Program-made: the position numbers and the translations under genes
The notes under the pieces: generated by a model
The model's input: only the letters and a program-made list of their open reading frames with translations
The model's database searches: none
Told to the model about the DNA's origin: nothing
In this document: positions 59,853-64,000 of the stretch, piece by piece
Layout of the letters: each line of letters begins with the position of its first letter
Numbering within the stretch: the stretch's first letter is position 1
NCBI GenBank assembly: GCA_013368315.1
Contig: JAACJM010000105.1
Coordinates: 186,001 to 250,000, forward strand
Direction: 5' to 3'
DNA length: 64,000 bases
Origin: Tetrapyrgos nigripes
Taxonomy: Eukaryota > Basidiomycota > Agaricomycetes > Agaricales > Campanellaceae

Positions 59853-61956
59853 ATGTCTCATTCTCGTACTACTCGAAATAACCCCAACGCAAACGCTGTG
59901 CTAAATATTCTTTTCCTCAATGATGCCAACCGAAAACATCAAGTCAGGCGTATCAAGGATCTTCCGCGGCACCTCCTCGAGACGGAGTGGTGCGTAGAGG
60001 ACCTTTTCCCCTACATCGAGAAACTGGCCAAGAACGAGTTCAGATTCTCGGTTGACCGTGCTACTTTGGAGTTTTACAAGGTCCTTCGCCGTTACTGCCG
60101 CCGTTTTCTGGTGTCCTAACTCAGTTGAACTAAGCCTACACCGTCTCTGGGTATCGACGATAGCGAAGAGTGGGCCAAAGAACGCTTGAATCAAGACCTA
60201 CGCAGCGTTGCGGTGAAGCTCAGTACCGCCAAATTTCTCTCGAAGGCTTTGGAGCTTGGCGTCGTAGGCGAGGAATTTGTGGACCTGGTCGTTGTTGGGG
60301 AAGCCCTACAGGGTGAGCCTGAAGAGCGCGATACTGTTGGAGAGTTGCCCGTTACGTTTGGACCTTACAAAAGTGCGTACCCGAAGCTTCTGGGTCCAGA
60401 TTATCCCGTACTGAATCCGGAACAGGGTATAATGATCTCTCGAAAAATATCAAAAAATTGACGCCGTCCTCAGCGGCAAAGTCCCGTGAACGAGAAAGCT
60501 ATCAGAAAAGTCCTAGCACCGCGGTACACGATGGAACCTTCGCAATCAACCGTGCTGGAACGATTGCTCTCGAAACTATTGCACAACCTATCGAAATTTT
60601 TTATCCTCCTTTCAGGCGCATATCGGAGGCGCTGGAGAATCCAAACTTCCAGCCTGATCTAGCACTCCTTGATGTGATCTCCGCGATAGTGTCAAAAGCT
60701 GGGATCATTGCGACGGAAAACGAGTACGCGGAGACTTTGCGGATGCCGCTTAGCAAGGTTCTCGAAGATTATTTTGAACGGGCTTACACAACCGGAGGAC
60801 ATAGCGCGGATGGGCTGATAGGTTTTAAGATGGTGACAGCTATGATAACAGCCCTCGTTCCTCTACTTATCATGGAGCTCAAGCGGGCATTCGGTGAAGG
60901 AGGTTGTGATCCAATTGTGCAGGCGGAGTACTCATTTCTCCAGAGGTGGAACGAACCAGAAGTGAGTATGTTATCTCGAGCATGACAAGTTTTCTGATTT
61001 TTCCTCGCTAGCTCAAGCCTCTACGCGAGAAATGTCCTTGCCCTACCCTCATTCTCGCTGGAGGAGGACCAAATTTTGCGCTTCTTGGTGCTGTTTGGGC
61101 GGACAGGTTCATAGTCCAGCGGATCTCAGATATTGTTTTTCTGGCTCAGGCATCTACGACCGTAGATGATCTTATCCACAAGGCTGCACGCTTCTTTTCA
61201 GCCGTCAAATTGGGAATCGACGACTTGCGCCAATACTACGTGGGTGTCGGATCTCGTCAGGTGCAACCCCTTCAGCCCAACATTCCTCATCCACGCTTCT
61301 TTCCCTTCCCTACCCAATTCCTTTGTCGAAAAACACAGAAAACTATATCTTTTTGTTATTTGAGGGCTATGGATGACGACGACTCTCGGAACCTCGCATA
61401 TCTCGCAGAGACCGCAGAGACCGAAAACCTTCAGCCCCGCAAGCTACTAATCAAGTTCTCGGACCGCTATGGATACGAGGCTCATCAACTCCTCGCTGAC
61501 GAGCAACGTGCGCCCAACCTCTTCTACTGCGGTCTGCTCGATGGCAAAAGTGATGTTTTGTGTTCCGAAAATGCCAAAGGGAGATTCCGTGAGGGCGCAG
61601 GGGGCCTCTACATTGGACCGATGCGAATGATTGTGATGGAGTATCTGGAAGGGAAGAACGCTCTGCAGACCCCTCGAGAGGAGTGGCCTAGAGCAGCACA
61701 CTCTGACATCAAGGCCGCAATCAATCAACTACACGAAGCAGGTTTTGTTTTTGGTGACCTACGACTTCCCAACGTCATCTTCGTCGGTGATGGCACCAAA
61801 TTAATCGATTTCGACTGGAGTGGGAAGGAAGGAGATGTTTTTTACCCTCACGGGCTGTCAGAAAACGCGGGTTGGGTCGAGGGTGTCAAGTCGTTTCGTA
61901 AGATTGAGAAAGAACACGATTTGGAGATGCTGGAGAAACACTTTCCTGCCCCATAG
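59853..61956 (+). CDS. REase-like plus protein kinase-like protein (Crinkler-type domain pair)
   Basis: Four exons, introns at 60081-60134, 60427-60473 and 60962-61011, give about 650 residues with no break. The N-terminal part (MSHSRTTRNNPNANAVLNIL, RIKDLPRHLLETEWCVEDLF) is of unknown type. The middle has VPLLIMELKRAFGEGGCDP with an E-x-K core and a following GGCDPIVQAEYSFLQ; this looks like the PD-(D/E)XK nuclease-type region found before a kinase in a mushroom family. Next is CPCPTLILAGGGPNFALLGA. The C-terminal kinase-like domain has LIKFSDRYGYEAH, MRMIVMEYLEGKNALQ, a catalytic-loop match FGDLRLPNVIF in place of HRDLKxxN, and LIDFDWSGKEGDVF in place of DFG. The ATG at 59853 is the first true one in the frame. 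Role is inferred only: such pairs are seen in Crinkler-like proteins of conflict or host interaction. Confidence 0.75.
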
Positions 61957-62999
61957 TTTGTAGATACTAGATGATTACTATTTGGAATGACGAGTATTGT
62001 AACGGTTGTGGCTTTGGGTGATAATATTTGTATTGGATAGCTTCAGAGATCTGTGCCTTTCACCTGAATTCGAGTACTCGGAGTTTACGATGACGGCTCA
62101 AGTTCTCAATTTTTTCGAATTTTAAAGACCTTTTACAGGGCTTCTTAGCCTTGCCGAGTCTACGCATCCAAAATACACTCGCACGACAGGGGAGTCGCTG
62201 TTTCAGGGCTCCCCGTGTTTATCCTATTATTCATCTTCGCGAATTTTCGACAAACGCATCGGCAGGATAATTAGGCGCATTTAAGCATACTAAACTCTTG
62301 GACGCAATCCACCTCGGGTAAAACACGCTTCAAGTTGGTACTCCAACGCGAATCAGGACAATAGAGTACGAGCAGTCCCCTAATCGAGTACTATCAAGTC
62401 GGAAGAAAAGTTGATGAACTGAGATGTTGTCCGATCTTTATTCTTACTTTATTCTTACTGTGTTAAAGAGTACTTGCTACATCAGTATTTTGACAGATAA
62501 CTGGTACCAGCTGGTACCAGTTTTTTTTGGGTCCCAGTTGAGACTCGTTTCGTGAAAATAAGTACCAAACCAGCTAATCAGTCCTAGGGATGGGATCGAC
62601 CAGGTCATAAGTCATCGACCGGAAGTTGTACCTATAGTCGCGACCAGGTCGACGCCTGTCGATGACCTGGTCGAGATTTAGCCGAGAGCGTGTCCCCACG
62701 GTCCCCCCAGGGGTCGTATGTGTAACTTAGGCGGCTTCGACGAGCGGTTTGTAGCGCAAACGAGAAGCCAATATAGCGGGGGCATGGGATAGACATCTAG
62801 GATTATGTATCTAGTGTACTCTGCATTAATCAAGTATATACATACAGAAATTAGTGTTTTTCATACAATTATTTACTGAGAACAAGTCCTAGTAGTGCGT
62901 GTAAGATTGTAGGATAGTCCGTGCAAAGCTCAGCGAATCTCAAAGATCGTCGTCGTCGTCGTCGCCGACTCGCCGTGGGCCTTTATCCAGACGTACAAA
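61957..62999. other. Repeat-rich intergenic region
   Basis: No gene seen. It holds a tandem palindrome CTGGTACCAGCTGGTACCAG at about 62502-62521, copies of CGACCAGGTC at about 62597 and 62641, and a GTCGTC run at about 62948-62964. Confidence 0.5.
62641..62673. repeat. Inverted repeat, 10-bp arms
   Basis: CGACCAGGTC at 62641-62650 faces GACCTGGTCG at 62664-62673, a perfect 10-bp hairpin with a 13-nt loop; a third copy of the same arm starts near 62597. Confidence 0.85.
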
Positions 63000-63009
63000 A
63001 CGGTACAAT

Positions 63010-63203
63010 TCAGGACTATCGCATGACTCCACTGAGGATATCATCCGCTATGGATATCTCATCCCCAAAGGTTAGTCAAATTATTTACTTATGATGCTTG
63101 CCAATTTTCTAGAACAGTGATTCATGCACACGATCCATTCGTTCATGAAGATCCAGAACGTTTCATCCCCAGGGAGCCATATTCTGTGGCGTTTGGTGGG
63201 TTG
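63010..63203 (+). pseudogene. Cytochrome P450 fragment
   Basis: HDSTEDIIRYGYLIPK in one frame, then after an intron-like GTTAGT...TCTAG, TVIHAHDPFVHEDPERFIPR in a frame one base out. This is the segment between the K-helix and the haem loop of a P450. No other P450 parts are nearby. It is not derived from the intact P450 at 0.8-3 kb in an obvious way. Confidence 0.55.
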
Positions 63204-63897
63204 TTTTACTTTTCCTTCCTTTTTTGCCTCGTACCTCCCCTCCCGCCTAATATGGAAGCCTAAGCTGTATTGGGGTATATGACCCATGTCATATATAAAG
63301 AGAGAGTCATCTACGCTGACAGTGTTGGAGGAGAAGATTTCGCCTGGAACTTACGTCGAGATCTACAAATGTAGAATCGGTCACGCAGACTATCCTTGGT
63401 TTTGATTGTAGTCTTGCAGGAATTAGATACTAATGATTCTTATACTTAGTACATGTACATCTAATATGACACTCACTCTATGATATTCACCGTAATATAG
63501 CCGTTACCGCTCCCTTAGGGTTAGTCTCTTTCTTTGACTCCGTTTACGTTCTCACCCTCACGGTCGAGGTCAACCTCGCTGTGTATAAGTTGTTGTGGGA
63601 GGGGCAGCCAGAGGATTCTCTTTTACTTCTATGGGTGTAACTACCAACTCTACGTATACTATGGATTGGGTCTGCGATAGTCAGGATGAACGTATAGTTT
63701 AGGCTAAGTATTAAGAGTTCAGTACGTCTAATTGATATGATATGGTACGGAAAAGTTGAACAGCACATACTTGGATGCTTCCAAGTTGTCAACTCGCACA
63801 TCGTAAGGAAAAGAATACAAGTTATTTGATTCTGCAAGATAGTAAGGCAACGCGGCGTTCCAAAGGTCGATGCAAGTATAAACATGCGTACAGGCTC
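63204..63897. other. Intergenic region
   Basis: No gene or repeat recognised. Confidence 0.35.
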
Positions 63898-64000
63898 TCC
63901 AAAAGGCTTGCGTAGATAGAGTGGCTTGCGGGAAGATAGAATAATTGCTATCATGAAGGGAATCATTGTCGGGATTTGAGGCAGCTCACTTAACGAAACT
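63898..64000. repeat. 115-nt direct repeat, right copy (cut by window end)
   Basis: Matches 58,377-58,493. It runs up to the last base of the window, so its right end is not seen. Confidence 0.9.

Overview
The window reads as nuclear DNA of a basidiomycete fungus, most likely an Agaricomycete. Genes are split by many introns of about 45-60 nt with GT/AG ends, spacing is compact, and the accessory content (fungalysin family expansion, P450s, RecQ-like helicase debris, F-box/LRR-type genes and relics, REase/kinase-type genes) is typical of mushrooms. All products are assigned from motifs read by eye; no database search was possible.

Layout. 0-11 kb: a cytochrome P450 (-), a KHA1-type K+/H+ antiporter (-) with an apparent one-base frame break near its C-terminus, and a GH47 ER alpha-1,2-mannosidase (-). 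11-18 kb: a decayed Fe(II)/2-oxoglutarate (xanthine-type) dioxygenase with an F-box/LRR relic on the opposite strand, a small secreted Cys-rich protein, a fungal multi-pass membrane protein and a DenD-like NAD epimerase/dehydrogenase. 19-33 kb: three fungalysin (M36) metalloproteases in direct orientation, with an arrestin-like trafficking adaptor between the first and second. 33-50 kb: mostly housekeeping genes: LRR-like protein, coiled-coil protein, ROT1, CorA-type Mg2+ transporter, acidic nuclear-type protein, PNPOx-like flavoprotein, GNAT acetyltransferase and mitochondrial ribosomal protein uS15m. 50-54 kb: a truncated RecQ-like helicase relic abuts a fourth fungalysin, which is a close inverted copy of the second one 23 kb away. 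54-58 kb: methylcrotonoyl-CoA carboxylase alpha. 58-64 kb: a repeat-rich accessory tail with a 115-bp direct repeat at both ends, an LRR relic, an intact REase-like/kinase-like gene, a hairpin and a P450 relic.

How the genes relate: the secretory set (GH47 mannosidase, ROT1, four secreted proteases, small secreted proteins) shares the ER route, but nothing in the DNA shows co-regulation except the four fungalysins, which carry the same TATA-box spacing and 5' leader. The most unusual non-coding signal is a five-copy, regularly spaced 19-20 bp motif at 47,998-48,481, which has no coding explanation. The most informative evolutionary signals are the dispersed fungalysin duplication and the mosaic intron pattern among the four paralogues.
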